Assembly (NCBI GenBank): GCA_003996215.1
Contig: QJPP01005256.1
Location: 1 to 64,000, forward strand
From: Jaltomata sinuosa
Taxonomy: Eukaryota > Streptophyta > Magnoliopsida > Solanales > Solanaceae
Direction of reading: 5' to 3'
Length of the DNA: 64,000 bases
Shown here: positions 46,122 to 58,299 of the stretch, piece after piece
Layout of the letters: each line of letters opens with the position of its first letter
Numbering within the stretch: position 1 is the first letter of the stretch
The notes under the pieces: generated by a model
Told to the model about the DNA's origin: nothing
Database searches by the model: none
The model's input: the letters and a program-made list of their open reading frames with translations, nothing else
Translations under genes and position numbers: made by a program

Positions 46122-46807
46122 ATTTAGTAATTTTCAACTTTTGCGGTATTTACAATTTTTATGTCAAATATTTATACTTAAAGCACAAGTTATTGGAACA
46201 TGTATGAACTGTTCCAATAGGTAAAATAGAGATATTGCATTAGCATTTTCTAAAGCACATGCTACCAATTATTGGAACATTTGAGAACTTTCACAATAGG
46301 CAAAAATTAATTGTTGCAGTAGCACAATCGATCAATGTGAAAAAATTGTTGCTATAACAATAATAACTGTCACAATTGAGTTATCAAATCCGTTGCAACA
46401 TATAGTAAAAACCTGTTACAAGACTGTAATAACCGTTGCAATTGAGCAAACAAATTTGTTGCAGCATATAGTAGATACCTGTTGCAAAATACAATAACCG
46501 TTGCAATTAAACTGACAAATCCGTTGTTACAAAGATAAAAGAACCATTGTAAAATATCTAATGCAATGGTGATAAATGTTCCAAGTGTCATATGAAATAG
46601 CCGTTATTGAGTGATGAATAACTGTTTCTATAGGGGTACCATAAATAATAGTGTTTTGGACCGTTACAATAATCATTGCCATATAGCAATGGTAATGTGA
46701 GCTGGTTTGGCGGGCGTATTCCCCGTTGCCATAGTATTCTTGCAATGGGTTTGGGGCCTTTAGCAACGACTTTGGGACTATTCCCAAAGGCACAATTTCT
46801 AGTAGTT
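46122..46807 (+). repeat. CACTA 3' subterminal region and terminus
   Basis: It resumes the CACTA after element B. Three units starting ATAAC(C/T)GT at 46363, 46429 and 46494 (periods 66 and 65) carry CCGTTGCAATT and GTTGCAACATATAGT motifs, with further loose copies to about 46770. Such motif-rich ends are the binding region for the TNP1/TNPA-type protein. The terminus is GGCACAATTTCTAGTAGT at 46789-46806, with the last expected G replaced by T. Confidence 0.82.
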
Positions 46808-48077
46808 GCTTGTTGAAACTCATTTGGTCCAATTGATTTTATTACTAATTGTGAACTTCTTGAGTTGTGATGCCTTATGTGGTAAGGTTTACTTCATTCT
46901 TGTGTATGCATATCATCTAGAACTTTCCCCGGATGTGATTCAAGGAGAAATCCTAGACGTTGCCTAGCATGGAAGATGACCTTAGGCCCTTTTTGAATGG
47001 TCACTTTACCCAAAAGTTCCTTCCCTTATCATTGATACTAGTCAACCCCCTTTGAGCCTTTAACCTTTCCTTGATACCCTATGTTAGACACCTAGACCCT
47101 TTTTGCATCCTCTATCTTGTCACCCATTCTCCCTAATTGTTAGAAATGAAAATGTAGGCTAAAAGCCTAAGTTTGGGGATGTATATGAATGAAACAATGA
47201 AATGTTGATGTAGGCAAAAGCCTAAGTTTGGGGGTGTATACATTTAATGTTGAAAATAGGAGTTGAGATTCAATATGAGGTAGCACCGTATGCTTACAAT
47301 GTGAAGTGTTTAAAAGTGTCAAAAAGATAAATGAATGTAAAAGGAAAGAATAGAATGGCGCTACCTCTTAAGGGAAAACTTGGGTTATAAGAGGGAGAAA
47401 TAAGGTAAAGTTCAACCAAAGATGTGAGCAGTGTGTTTGAATGCTTAATGATAGCATTAGGGAGGTCTAGTCACTTGAGCCTAATGAAATCCTCACCTTA
47501 TCCCTAACCCATATTGTTTCCCACAAGTCCTTAGTGATTCTGAGTTTTGTAACTCTGCATCAGTGGCGAATTACATGAAGGGCAATCCTATGGTTCGATG
47601 TGTGTGCACTTGAACTTATTTGAGAGAGTGAGAGTCTTTGTGTTCTCTTATAATCCCTATATTGTGAATTGTATGATTGTGAGTGGGATTATCTCTTGTG
47701 GTGAGTGGCATTGTATCCTTGGAGTGAATAGTAAGTCTTGATATCAATTGGAGGAATGAATGATACAAGTTGTGCAGCGAATCTCGAGGCAAATCTTGAA
47801 GGTCAATGACAATGACTTGAGATGCTTGATGATCTTTCTTTGAATGACAAATCTCCTGATTTTGAATGAAAATTGAAATCTCTTGATAAGAGTTTTGAAT
47901 TATGTAGTTGCCTTGAGCTTGTGATGGTACCAAATGAGATTAGTGCCTTTGTTTGAGTCTTTTATTTTGAGTCTTTTGTTTAGTGCTTTCTTGAGTCGTT
48001 GAGTCGGTATAGTCCTTTGTGCAATCCATGTATCTTAAGAAGTTTGAGTCAATCCTTAGCATTATGAGTTCTTTGCT

Positions 48078-48108
48078 TGAGGACAAGCAATAGTTCAAGT
48101 TTGGGGGT
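48078..48108 (+). promoter_or_regulatory. polypurine tract region, Athila/Tat-like element
   Basis: GAGGACAAGCAATAGTTCAA followed by GTTTGGGGGT lies just before the LTR start at 48110; the pattern is typical of Athila and Tat elements. Confidence 0.85.
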
Positions 48109-48109
48109 C

Positions 48110-48890
48110 TGATAAGTTGGTTATCTACCAACTTATTTAGATCTTATTCATGAGTTATTGCCTTGATTTGATGTAATTTATGAGGATGTTATGCCTTATT
48201 TGTCTTATATGTAGGCACTCTTAATTAATGAAGAAAGAAGAGGATTTGAACCCAAATGAGTCATAAATGGAAGCTACGTCAAGAGATGTCCGGAAGAGAA
48301 AAGAACTACTCAGACTTTGCATGGAGACCTGCGGGTCACAAGAGGGCACCTACATTTTGTAGGTACCATCACAAATGGAAGCTTAATCACTGCCTTGGAA
48401 TATAGGCACATGTGTGCCGCAAGTCACCATGGGCAGCCGCAGGTGCCCGGTGCAGATGGAGATACAAATGAAGGACCAACACTGCCCAAGAGAAATGGCA
48501 CCTGCATGTTACAAGTCATCATGGGCATCCGCAAGTGCCATCGCAGATCCAGGCGTAAGTGCCCTGAATGGAAAAATGGTCCAAAATACCATTGCATAAG
48601 TGGGAAGCTTCCAAAATCCTTTTTGGGATCTGTGCTAGGAATATACTATGATTTTTCCCCAATTGGGATATTGTTCATGGAATACACTTTTTGTAGAGCT
48701 TCTTCTTCCTTGAAACTTGTGAGAAAACTCCATTATTGAGATAATATGCATACTTTTGCGAAGTAATTTACAAATTTTAGATAATCATTACTCTAATCCT
48801 TGTGGATTCGACCCCGACTCGTATTGGGTTATTGTTTTTGTGATGATCATAGCCACCTTTCTCACAGGAGAGTTGTATTGGGTGTTATCA
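48110..48890 (+). repeat. 3' LTR of Athila/Tat-like element
   Basis: 781 bp, from TGATAAGTTGGTTATC to GGGTGTTATCA. It is related to the solo LTR at 25278-26787. The next five bases, ATGTG, lie inside element C's LTR and are a candidate target duplication whose partner is not in the window. Confidence 0.85.
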
Positions 48891-50416
48891 ATGTGGAACT
48901 GGATTGTACAAAATGTGATACTGAGATTGAGCACCGAAATATGTATCATGAATTGGTACAGCATAGAAGAGTATGCGATCCGTACTTTGAATGTGCTTAA
49001 AATGTGAGATATGCAAGCTATATAATAACTAAGCATGCTGGGAATACTGATAAGTTGTACTGAAATACAAGTTAAGTGCAAAAACTGAACTATAATACAA
49101 TGGCATAATCAAGATATGCATAAAAGACAATGTGCAAATACACTCTGAAAAGTCATAATATAATGAGGTGTAATTGAACTGAACTGAGGTCCAAGTACAC
49201 TTATACTGAGTCTGAGTCTGTGGGAGAGTCTATTAACCAACATAAACCATGTGAGCTAAATGTAGAGTCCAATGTATACGCCCCATCAGAAGGACCCTAT
49301 ATACCTTTCCATGGTATATAGGCATGGCTGATGTGATCACTAAACTGAGCCCAATTGGGGGGATAAATAGAACTATGGTGGCACGTAGTTCTAGAACTTT
49401 GGGTGAAACAAGGATCCTAATCCAACTCGGTGCTAAGTACTACTCCCAACTGATTATACCGATAGCTCAAGTAAAACTAGTGTTCTGAAAATAGGGTCAG
49501 AACTTAGTTAATCAGAAATGGTTTCTAAAAGAAGTATCACTAAAAACTGATCATATTCTATTAGCACTAGATTCTGATATTCTGAGTTAAATTCTGAAGG
49601 AAGAACTGTTTTATATGAAAATACTATAAAATCAAGCTAAGTATCAAATCGTGAAATTCTATGTCATGCAGGATACCAAAATCATGGAAAACATATGCTA
49701 TGTACTATCATAATCATGGAAACCAGAAAAGTACTGAATAAAAAGGAAATTCATAAGCTAGGTATGAACCCTAGACTCATAATCCATGAACTTGAAGTTT
49801 AATTGAAAACCTTTTGGGACACACGGGTGGAAGAGTACCTATTATTGAAATCCCACATACCTAGACTGAAGAAATCTTGGACTGAAGGCTTGAGAATCTG
49901 ACTTTGAGGAGAACCCTAGGCTGGAGCTTGAGTGTGTTCTTTTCTTTCTGACTTAGAGTTTCTAATTGTGAGAATGAATAATAATATTATTGATTAGTCT
50001 CTAATCCCACCTAATAGAGGTTAAAAAACTCATGGGAATAGAGCTTTGAGGTAAGAAAAAGACCACACTGCCTCTGACTTAAGAAATAAAAAGGTGCGGA
50101 AATTTCCGTCGAACAGGTCGCTTCACGGTCTATGGGAAGTCCCATGGCTCATGGCATTGACCATTGGACTAGAGGGGGACTAGGTGGTCCTTTGGACCAA
50201 TTCTATGGTTGGTTCCAGGGCTCGTGGGCCCTACTACAGCCTATGGACCAACTCATAGAGTTGATAAGGTCAGGAGGACTCACTAGACGTCTCACACGGT
50301 TGGTCCCATAGCTCGTTGGACTTCCCACGGCTCGTGGACCTTCTCGTGAGGCCTGGGAATATCATAAACAACTCTAAGTGTTGGTCTGGATGCCAGTTCA
50401 ATTTTGAGGTATTATA
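48891..50416 (-). repeat. 3' LTR of element C (inner 80%)
   Basis: Aligns with 55768-57275 over its whole length (for example TGCAAGCTATATGATAACTAA and the CCATGGCTC-rich part). The inner end reads GAGGTATTATA where the intact copy has GAGGTGTTACA. Confidence 0.9.
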
Positions 50417-50417
50417 G

Positions 50418-50432
50418 TATCTCCCCCTTGGG
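50418..50432 (-). promoter_or_regulatory. polypurine tract of element C
   Basis: The minus strand reads CCCAAGGGGGAGATA, directly before the 3' LTR. Confidence 0.85.
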
Positions 50433-50689
50433 ATCATTCATCCTCGAATGAGGACTAACTAAGATGAGATGGAAGGGAAAGAGCTGTAATCCCACTAAAT
50501 GAGTTCTAAAATTTGAAGTATTTACATAATAACGGATTTTCGACTGAAATATAAACTGAGTTGGATTCATGAGACATATATGAATACTGAGAGCAAATGA
50601 ATGGAACATGAAACTAATGAGAATACTAAAGAGGAAATTGTTATGTCTAATCGTTACTGAACTGGAAGGAAAGAGGCGAGGTTACTTGG

Positions 50690-53600
50690 ATGTTATATCT
50701 GCTTCTACTTCTTAAGTAGCTCCCTTAACTAACTGGGTCCTCTAAAGGACCTTCACCGAAGCAACTTTCGTATTCCTCAACTTATGAACCTGATGATCAA
50801 GAATCTTAACTGGGACCTCTTTGTAAAAGAGACTATCCTTCACGCCCACACTCTCTAATGGTACAATTGAGGCTGGATCACCAATGCACTTCTTCAACAA
50901 GGACACATGAAAGACTTGGTGCACCAATGCTAACTCTGCTAGAACCTCTAACTCGTAAGCCACATTGCCGATTCATCTCAAAATCCTATAGGGACCTACA
51001 TATCAGGTACTAAGTTTTCCCTTCTTACCGAATATAATTTCTCTCTTCATAGGTGAAACCTTCAGAAACACCCAATCATCAACTGCAAACTCTAAATCTC
51101 TTTTTCTGATATCTGCATAAGATTTATGACGACTCTGAGTAGTTTTCAACCTCTCCCAAATGAGCTGAACCTTCTGCAAAGTTTCATAGACTGAATATGG
51201 ACCTATCAATATAGCTTTACCTGCCTCAAACCATCTAATAGTAGATATACATCTCCTCCTATAAAGTTCCTTATACAAAGTCATCTGAAGGCTAGAATGA
51301 AAGTTGTTATTGTAGGTAAATTCTATAAAAGGTAAGTGATCATCCCAATTACCTTTAAAGTCAATCACACAAGCCCTCAACATCTCCTCTAAAGTTTGGA
51401 TGGTACGCTCTGCCGGGCCATCTATCTGCAGATAAAATATCGTGTTGAGATTCACCCAAGTGCCAAGACCTTTTTGGAAAGACTCCAGAACTAGAATGTG
51501 AACTAAGTGCCCCTATCTGAGATGATAGACAAGGGAACTCTATGCAGTTTGACCAACTTGCAGTTATTGAGTCTGGCATATCCTCTATCGAATCAGTAGT
51601 CTTGACAGGTAAGAAATGGGCTGATTTTTTCATCCTTTCTACTACCACCCAAATAGAATCATGTTGTTGGTGAGTACGAGGTAAACCTGTAACGAAGTCT
51701 TTATTAATCACTTCCTTCTTCTAAGTAGGAATGTCAATATCCTGAGTCATACCCCCCGATCTCGGATGTTCTACTTTCACCTCTAGAAGTTTGGACACTT
51801 AGCCACAAAATTTACAATGTCCATCTTCATTCCATTCCACCAACATACTTCCCATAGGTCATGGTACATCTTAGTGGAACCTGGATGGATAGAATATTTG
51901 TAGTTGAGAGCCTCTATCAAGATTTGTTGCCTCAACCCATCTACATCTGGAACACATAACTGACCCTAATAATGAGGCACACTATCTCCCTATTGGGAGA
52001 AAACCTCTACTCTCTACTAGTGGATGGCACCCTTCAACTGATGCAAGATAGGATCATTGTCCTATTTCTCCTTCACCTAAACTACTAATGAAGATTATGA
52101 GCCATTATGAACTATAATACCACCATCAGCTGAATTTGTAAGGCAAACCCCTAGGCGAGGAAGACTATGAACATCCCTAGCTAACTCTTTCTTTTCTTTT
52201 TCAACCTGTGACCCTCTACTCATAGACAACATGTTAAGTGCATCAGCCACTACATTGGCCTTACCCAGATAGTAAAGCACACTCATGCCATAATTCTTAA
52301 GAATCTCAATCCACCTTCTTTATCAAAGATTCAACTTCCTTCTGAGTGAACACATATTGGAGGCTTTTATGATTGGTAAACACATCCACATGGACACCAT
52401 ACAAGTAGTGTCTACAAATTTTATAGACAAAAACCACTGTTGCTAGCTCAAGATCATGAGCCAGATAGTTCTTATTATGAACCTTAAGCTGTCTAGAAGC
52501 ATAAGCAATGACCTTGCCATGTTGTATCAAAACACAACACAAGTACACTGTAGATGCATCACAATAAACGATAAAGCCATATGAGCCTTCTGGTAAAGTC
52601 AAAACTGAAGTTGTAGTCAATATGGTCTTCAACTCCTGAAAATTCCTTTCACAGTCATCAGACCACTGAAACTTAACCTTCCTCTGAGTCAACTTGGTCA
52701 ATGGGGTAGCAATAGACAAAAACCCTTCAACAAATCTCTTGTAGTACCCGACTAAGCCCAAAAAGCTCATAATATCTGACAGAGAAGTGGGTCTAGGCCA
52801 GTTCTTTACTGCCTCTATTTTTTGTGAATCTACCCGAATGCCCTTACTGGACACCACATGACCCATAAATGCAACTGACTTCAACCAAAACTCACACTTA
52901 CTGAACTTAAAAAATAACGGGATATCCTTGAGAGTTTGTAGAACAACCCTCAAATAGTCTTCATTCTCCTCTTCGCTCTGCGAGTAGACAAGAATATCAT
53001 CTATAAAGACAATGAAGAACATATCCAAGTATTGTTTGAATACCTTGTTCATCAAGTCCATACAAGCTGCAAGATAATTTGTAAGTCCAACAGATATAAC
53101 TACAAATTCATATTGACCATACTGAGTTTTGAAGGCTGTCTTTTGAATGTCACATTCTCTAACTCTGAGCAGATGATAACCGAACCTGAGATTGATCTTA
53201 GAGAAGTAACTAGCAGGATACTTGTTCTCGATTATAACATTGTTCAACTGATAGTAGTCAATACACATTCTGAGAGAACCATTTTTCTTTTGCACAAAGA
53301 GGATTGGATCACCCCATGGGGAAATACTGGGTATAATGAAACCTTTATCTAAAAGGTCCTACTACTGATCTTTCAATTTCTTAAGCACAGCTGGAGCCAT
53401 TTTGTAAGAAGGAATAGATATAGGCTACGTATCTAGAAGAAGGTATATCCCAAATTCTACCTCCCACTTAGGAGGGACTCTGGGTAAATCCTCTAAAAAC
53501 ACTTCAGGGAACTTACTGACTACTGGAACTGACTTGAGAGATAGGGTCTCAGACTCAGCATCCTGAACCTGAACTATATGATAAATTCACCCTTTTGAGA

Positions 53601-54059
53601 TCATCTTCCTAGCCTTAAGGTAAGATATGAAATGACCTATAGACATAGAGGGACTACCTGCCACTCTAAGACAGGCTCATTCGAAAACTAAAATCTTACG
53701 ACTCTGGTTCTGCAGTCTACTAAGGCATAAAAGGCATGTAGCCAATCCATACCAAGAATGATATCAAAATCAATCATATCTAATTCTACTAAATAAGCTG
53801 AGGTGACTCTATGGAGGACTAAGACTGGTCAATTTCTATACACCCTCTTTGTTATGATTGACTCACCAACTGGAGTGGAAACATAAAAGTGTTCTAGAAG
53901 TTGTTCAAGACTAACTCCAAATATATATGCAACATATGGGGTCACAAAATATAGTGAAGCCCCAGGGTCTAATAAAGTATACACTTCATGAAAAAGACTT
54001 GCAACATACTAATGACTACATCAAGTGAGTTATCTTGGTGAGATAATATGGCATAGAGA
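50690..54059 (-). pseudogene. pol: gypsy pol of element C
   Basis: Integrase C-terminal part (50963-50742; VHQVFHVSLLKKCIGDPAS), integrase core (51711-51003; DFVTGLPRTHQQHDSIWVV, ending with DGPAERTIQTLEEML) and an RNase H tail (52286; YLGKANVVADALN). A long frame at 53295-52306 holds reverse transcriptase and RNase H (SLRMCIDYYQLNNVII, FIDDILVYSQSEEE, VYCDAS, YASRQLKVHNKNYLAHDLEL). The RT frame keeps FIDD but lacks about 13 residues between NKYP and FSKI, where relatives have the LPRIDDLFDQLQG-type segment. Protease, between about 53350 and 54050, is too degraded to place exactly. Neighbouring segments lie in different frames, so there are several frameshifts as well as stops. Confidence 0.9.
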
Positions 54060-55196
54060 CAGTTTTGGCGCTGACTTTCGCCTGTGCCAGGAGTAGTACC
54101 CTGCTAAGTTGTGCAACCTGCTGGAGCTACTGAAGTAGTAGACTGAGCCCTATTACCCCATCCCCACATCCGGTGAAGGTACAGTTCCTCAATCTGTGGC
54201 CAGTCTGACCGCATCTAAAACAACCCGCTCGGCCAGCAAGGTACTCACCAGGATGGTTCTTACAATACTTAGGACATGCTGGAAAAGTGTGACTTCCTAT
54301 AACATTGCCCTGAGACATTGAGCCTGATGCTCTATTCCTCTGATCATATTGAGGTCTAGGTGGTGGAGCACTAGCTGAAGAAGGTGCTAGTCTAGATGAC
54401 CTCTGCTGGAAGGAAGACTTGCTCTCACCACCAGTTCTCTGCTGATTATACTTAAAGTTACCTGTTTTAGCCCTCTTATTTTATCACTCCCTCTCCTTTA
54501 GTTTCTCCTAATAAATCTGTTAGACATGAAACATTAGTTGAAAGATGTCTATATCTCCAATCAATATAGCAGTTTTTCACTCTTTCTTCACTAAGTCAGA
54601 AACACCAAAAACAAACTTACTCATCTTAGCCCTTGGCTCGGCCACTATCTCTGGAGCGTACCTAGAGATCTGAGTGAATTTCAGCCCATACTATTTCACT
54701 AACATAGATCCTTGCCTCAAGTTTACAAACTTTTCATCCTTTGCCTCTCTCAGCTCCCTTGGGAAGAATCGATCTAGAAAATCTCCAATAAAATTATCCC
54801 AAGTCATAGAAGTTGCATTCCTACCCCTACTATCCTTCCACTGAGTGGACCAAATATGAGCCACATCCTTGAGCTGATAGGAAGCTAGCTCCACACTTTC
54901 AGTTGTATGTAGCATAACTTTAAGGATCTTTCTCACTTCATCAATGAAGTTTTATGGATCCTCATCTACCTTTAACCAAAGAACTTTGGTGGTTTTATAT
55001 GGACGAAATATCTAACCCAAGGAGCAGCTTACCCATCATTTGGGTTAATAGGACATGTGCCTATTGGTTTGCCTAGTTGGTCATAGCCTGAGCAAATATT
55101 TGAATGGCGTTATAAAATTCAGCATTCGTAACTTCATGGTCTCAAACTGGAGGATTATCATTGTGAGCATTATTTCTTCCCAGGGGAATGATCTGA
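54060..55196 (-). pseudogene. gag: gypsy gag of element C
   Basis: The gag core lies at 54936-54691 (SYQLKDVAHIW, MTWDNFIGDFLDRFFP, KFVNLRQGSM) and a CCHC knuckle, CFRCGQTGHRLRNC, in the frame at 54318-54127. The N-terminal part (55190-54940) reads RNNAHNDNPPV, then stops, then AQAMTNQANR. A start codon is not recognisable. Several stops interrupt it. Confidence 0.85.
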
Positions 55197-55377
55197 AATA
55201 TGTAAAGCATGGATTAGAAAGGTAAATAGAGTTAAACTCTATTGCATAATATTGAACATGAAAGAAGGGAAGAAATGTCGTGTAGCCTCCCTCTCATAAG
55301 TGTAGCGTGCTTCACACCCATGAAAAAGACTCTACTTAACGCAGCTTTCAGACACCCTAGGACATCTTAAACTTGAT

Positions 55378-55389
55378 GCTCTGATATCA
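55378..55389 (-). promoter_or_regulatory. primer-binding site of element C
   Basis: The minus strand reads TGATATCAGAGC, the initiator tRNA-Met complement with one mismatch, four bases from the 5' LTR. Confidence 0.85.
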
Positions 55390-55393
55390 AGTT

Positions 55394-57275
55394 TGTCATG
55401 ACCCGAGCCTACACTTTGGACGTAACATAGTGCTTAGAGCCATAGTGACCCTAAGCTAACCCATGGCATGGCATAATACTAAACTTTCTATATAGTTAAA
55501 TTGAGTGGAAGCTAAACTCAATTACATAAACAATTGATGAAATAGACTGAGTAATTTCTGAAATAGAAGTACTTCTGAAATAGTAATTCCCAAAATGAGA
55601 AAAGCTAAACATCTGACTCTATGTTTGAAAGTCTCTTCTACTGATGAGCTGTTGGAAAAAGCCCCCATCTAACTCTAAATACTAAAATTAAAAGTACTAA
55701 AGAAAGCATTATGAATACTCACCCTTAGATGATGAGAATTCACTACTGGTAGTCGTTGATGTGGCACTGGGTCATACTAATCATGATGTTAAGACTGAGC
55801 ACCGAAACTTATATCATGAGATGATATAGTATAATGGAGTATGTGATCAATACTTTGAATGTACTGAACATATGAAATATGCAAGCTATATGATAACTAA
55901 GCATGCTAGGAATATTGATAAGTTGTACTATAATGCAAGCTAAGTGCAAAATCTGAACTATAGTACAATGGCCCAATCAAGATATGCATAAAAGATAATG
56001 TGCAAAGATACTCTAAAACATTATAATATAATGAGGTGTAATTGAAATGAACTAAGGGCCAACTACATATATAATAAGTTTGAGTCTGTGGAAGAGTCTA
56101 TTAATAGACATAAACCACATAGTAAACTTGAAGTCCAATGTATATGCCCTATCGGGAGGACCCAATATACTTTGATAGGGTATATAGGCATTGTTGATAT
56201 GATCACTGAACTGAGCCCAACTGGGGGGCTAAATAGACCTATAGTGGAACAGAGTTCTGGGACTTTGGGTGAAACTAGGACTCTAGTCCAACTCGATGCT
56301 AAGTATTACTCCCAACTGATTATACTGATAGCTCAAGTAAAACTAGTGTTCTAAAAACTGGATCAAAACTTTGTTAATCTGAAATGGCTTCTGAAAGACT
56401 ATATGACTGAAAACTGATCATATTCTATTTATACTAGATTCTGATATTCTGAGTTAAATTCTGAAGGAAGAACTGTTTTATGTGAAAATACTATAAAATC
56501 AAGCTAAGTATCAAATCATGAAATTCTATGTCATGCAGGTTACCAAAATTATGGAAAACATATGCTATGTACTGTCATTATCATGGAAACCATAAAAGTA
56601 CTGAATAAGAAGGAAATTAATAAGCTAAGTATGAACCCTAGACTCATAAGCCATGAACTTGAAGTTCAACTGAAATGCTTTTGGGATACAAGGGTGGAAA
56701 AGTACCCATTGTATAAATCCTACATACCTGGACTGAAGAAATCTTAGACTGAAGGCTTGAGAATCTAACTTTGAGGAGAATCCTGGGCTGGAGCTTGAGA
56801 GCGTTCTTTTCTTTTTGACTTAGAGTTTTTAATCATGAGAATGAAGAATAATATAATTGATTAGCCTCTAATCCCACCTAATAGAGTTTAAAACATCATG
56901 GGAAAAGAGCTCTGAGGTAAGGAAAAGACCACACTGCCTCTGAATTAAGAAATGAAAAGATGCAAAAATTTCCATCGGACGGGTTGCCTCAGAAGTCCCA
57001 CTACTCATGGCATTGACCATTGGACTGGAGAGGGGGGCTAGGTGGTCCTCTTGATCAATCCCACAGTTGGTCCCATGGCTCATGGGCCACACAATATCCC
57101 ATTGACCAACTCGTAGAGTTGATGAGGTTAGAAGGCCTTACTGGACGACTCCCACAATTGGTCCCATGGCTTGTGAGACTTCCCACAGCTCGTGGCTCTA
57201 CCCGTGAGGCCTGAGAATATCAGAAACAACTCTAAGTGCTAGTCTTGATGTTGGTTCAAATTCTGAGGTGTTACA
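55394..57275 (-). repeat. 5' LTR of element C
   Basis: 1.9 kb, from TGTCATGACCCGAGCC to CTGAGGTGTTACA. It is complete and gives the reference for the truncated copy at 48891-50416. Confidence 0.92.
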
Positions 57276-57774
57276 GATCCTTGGAAACAGGAATGAATGA
57301 TCTTGTTTCCAAGAATAAGGTAAAGTTATAGTTGTCTTCAATTGATTTTGGCATGAATTTCTTCTTCAACTTGATTTCTTCCAGAAGTGATTAGAGGATC
57401 ATCTTCAAGATTTCCTTAATATCCAATATTTGATTTGTAATTACATCCTTTGTTACTTGCTTTCATATAAATAAAATCATGTCGAGATTTGAGCTTCCTT
57501 AATTGGTTTTAATAATGATTAAGACCATTTGGTACTTGTTTCTTTAGTTTTCCTTGGTACTTGTTTCCTTAAGTGATTGCAGCATCAATTAAGCCCTTTT
57601 TGGCACTTGCTTCCTTAAATATTCTTGATACTTGTTTGCTTTGACCTTGCATCTTTCCTTGTTTGCTAGCATCCATAGAATTTCCTTTTGTTCTGCCAAT
57701 TCTACATGGATTGGATCTTCCACCTTATTTTCCTGGACAATAAATTAGTTATCATTAACATCAACCACTAACCA
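57276..57774 (-). repeat. 3' LTR of the copia element, partial
   Basis: On the minus strand it starts TGGTTAGTGGTTGATG next to the polypurine tract and continues for about 500 bp until element C's right end. The second copy is outside the window. Confidence 0.65.
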
Positions 57775-57798
57775 TCTCTCCCTTTTTGATGATGACAA
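57775..57798 (-). promoter_or_regulatory. polypurine tract of the copia element
   Basis: The minus strand reads GTCATCATCAAAAAGGGAGA, then GA, the well-known SIRE-type tract next to the LTR. A second purine run (CAAAGGGGAAGAAATA, near 57925-57945) lies upstream. Confidence 0.78.
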
Positions 57799-58299
57799 CT
57801 TTTAAAAAAAATAGTCAATGTTCTTGTTTGAAAGATTTCTTCGTTGGTTGACTTTGGAGGGATTTGCTCCCTCTGTTTTTGTACTCTCCTATTTAAAAAT
57901 TTCACTTGTTTTTATGCTTATATTTCTTCCCCTTTGACATCAGCAAAAAGGAAATTACAAAAAAGTAATAGCTAGAAACTAATAAATTAAAGGATGCATC
58001 AAAGAAAGCATTAATCGATAGAAATAGGTACCCTAGAAACAAGCATTCAACTGAACTTAAGTTCAGTTGAAAAAAATTCATCTAAAACATAGTTTAATAC
58101 AGTCATCCAAAATAAGAAGTCATTAGCGGCGTAAGAAATAAGCGAGAGTGTTAACAATGGAATCCTTCATCGCCTCAAACTTAGTAGAGATGGAGATAAG
58201 GATATCTTATGTGCTAGTCTAAATGTTTTTAGTCACCTTCACATCCTCTCTGATAACTTGATCCATCTTGATGCGAAGTCGAGCAACATCAGTCCCTAG

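Larger units (their letters stand above)
23087..46807 (+). mobile_element. CACTA (En/Spm) transposon, 5' end missing, with nested insertions
   Basis: It contains a TNP2-type transposase pseudogene (23087-27400), a TNP1/Transposase_24-type pseudogene (28096-32271) and a 3' end with subterminal repeats and the terminus TTTCTAGTAGT plus a changed last base (46796-46807; the expected end is TTTCTAGTAGTG). The 5' terminus, starting CACTACTAG, is absent because the left part is replaced by gypsy element D. Insertions at 25278-26787 and 32559-46116 account for about 15 kb, leaving about 8.6 kb of CACTA sequence. Confidence 0.88.
46808..48890 (+). mobile_element. Athila/Tat-like LTR element, 3' part
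   Basis: The non-coding 3' internal region (46808-48109) ends in the characteristic GAGGACAAGCAATAGTTCAA plus GTTTGGGGGT polypurine region, followed by an LTR (48110-48890). The 5' part was separated by the CACTA insertion at 46807/46808 and is not in the window. Two copies of a block containing AAAGCCTAAGTTTGGGG (about 47166 and 47225) form an imperfect tandem repeat of about 60 bp. No gene remains in this part. Confidence 0.78.
48891..57275 (-). mobile_element. Ty3/gypsy element C, 3' LTR truncated by insertion
   Basis: Minus-strand order: 5' LTR (55394-57275), primer-binding site, gag, pol, polypurine tract, partial 3' LTR (48891-50416). The 3' LTR starts in the middle (matching 55768 onward) exactly where the Athila/Tat-like LTR ends, so that element inserted into it. 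The right end sits inside a SIRE-like LTR. All genes are heavily damaged. Confidence 0.9.

Noticed and set aside
48317..48739. 140-residue frame with many Cys and His
   Set aside because: It lies within the Athila/Tat-like LTR, and the apparent Cys/His pattern follows local direct repeats, not a zinc-finger motif.
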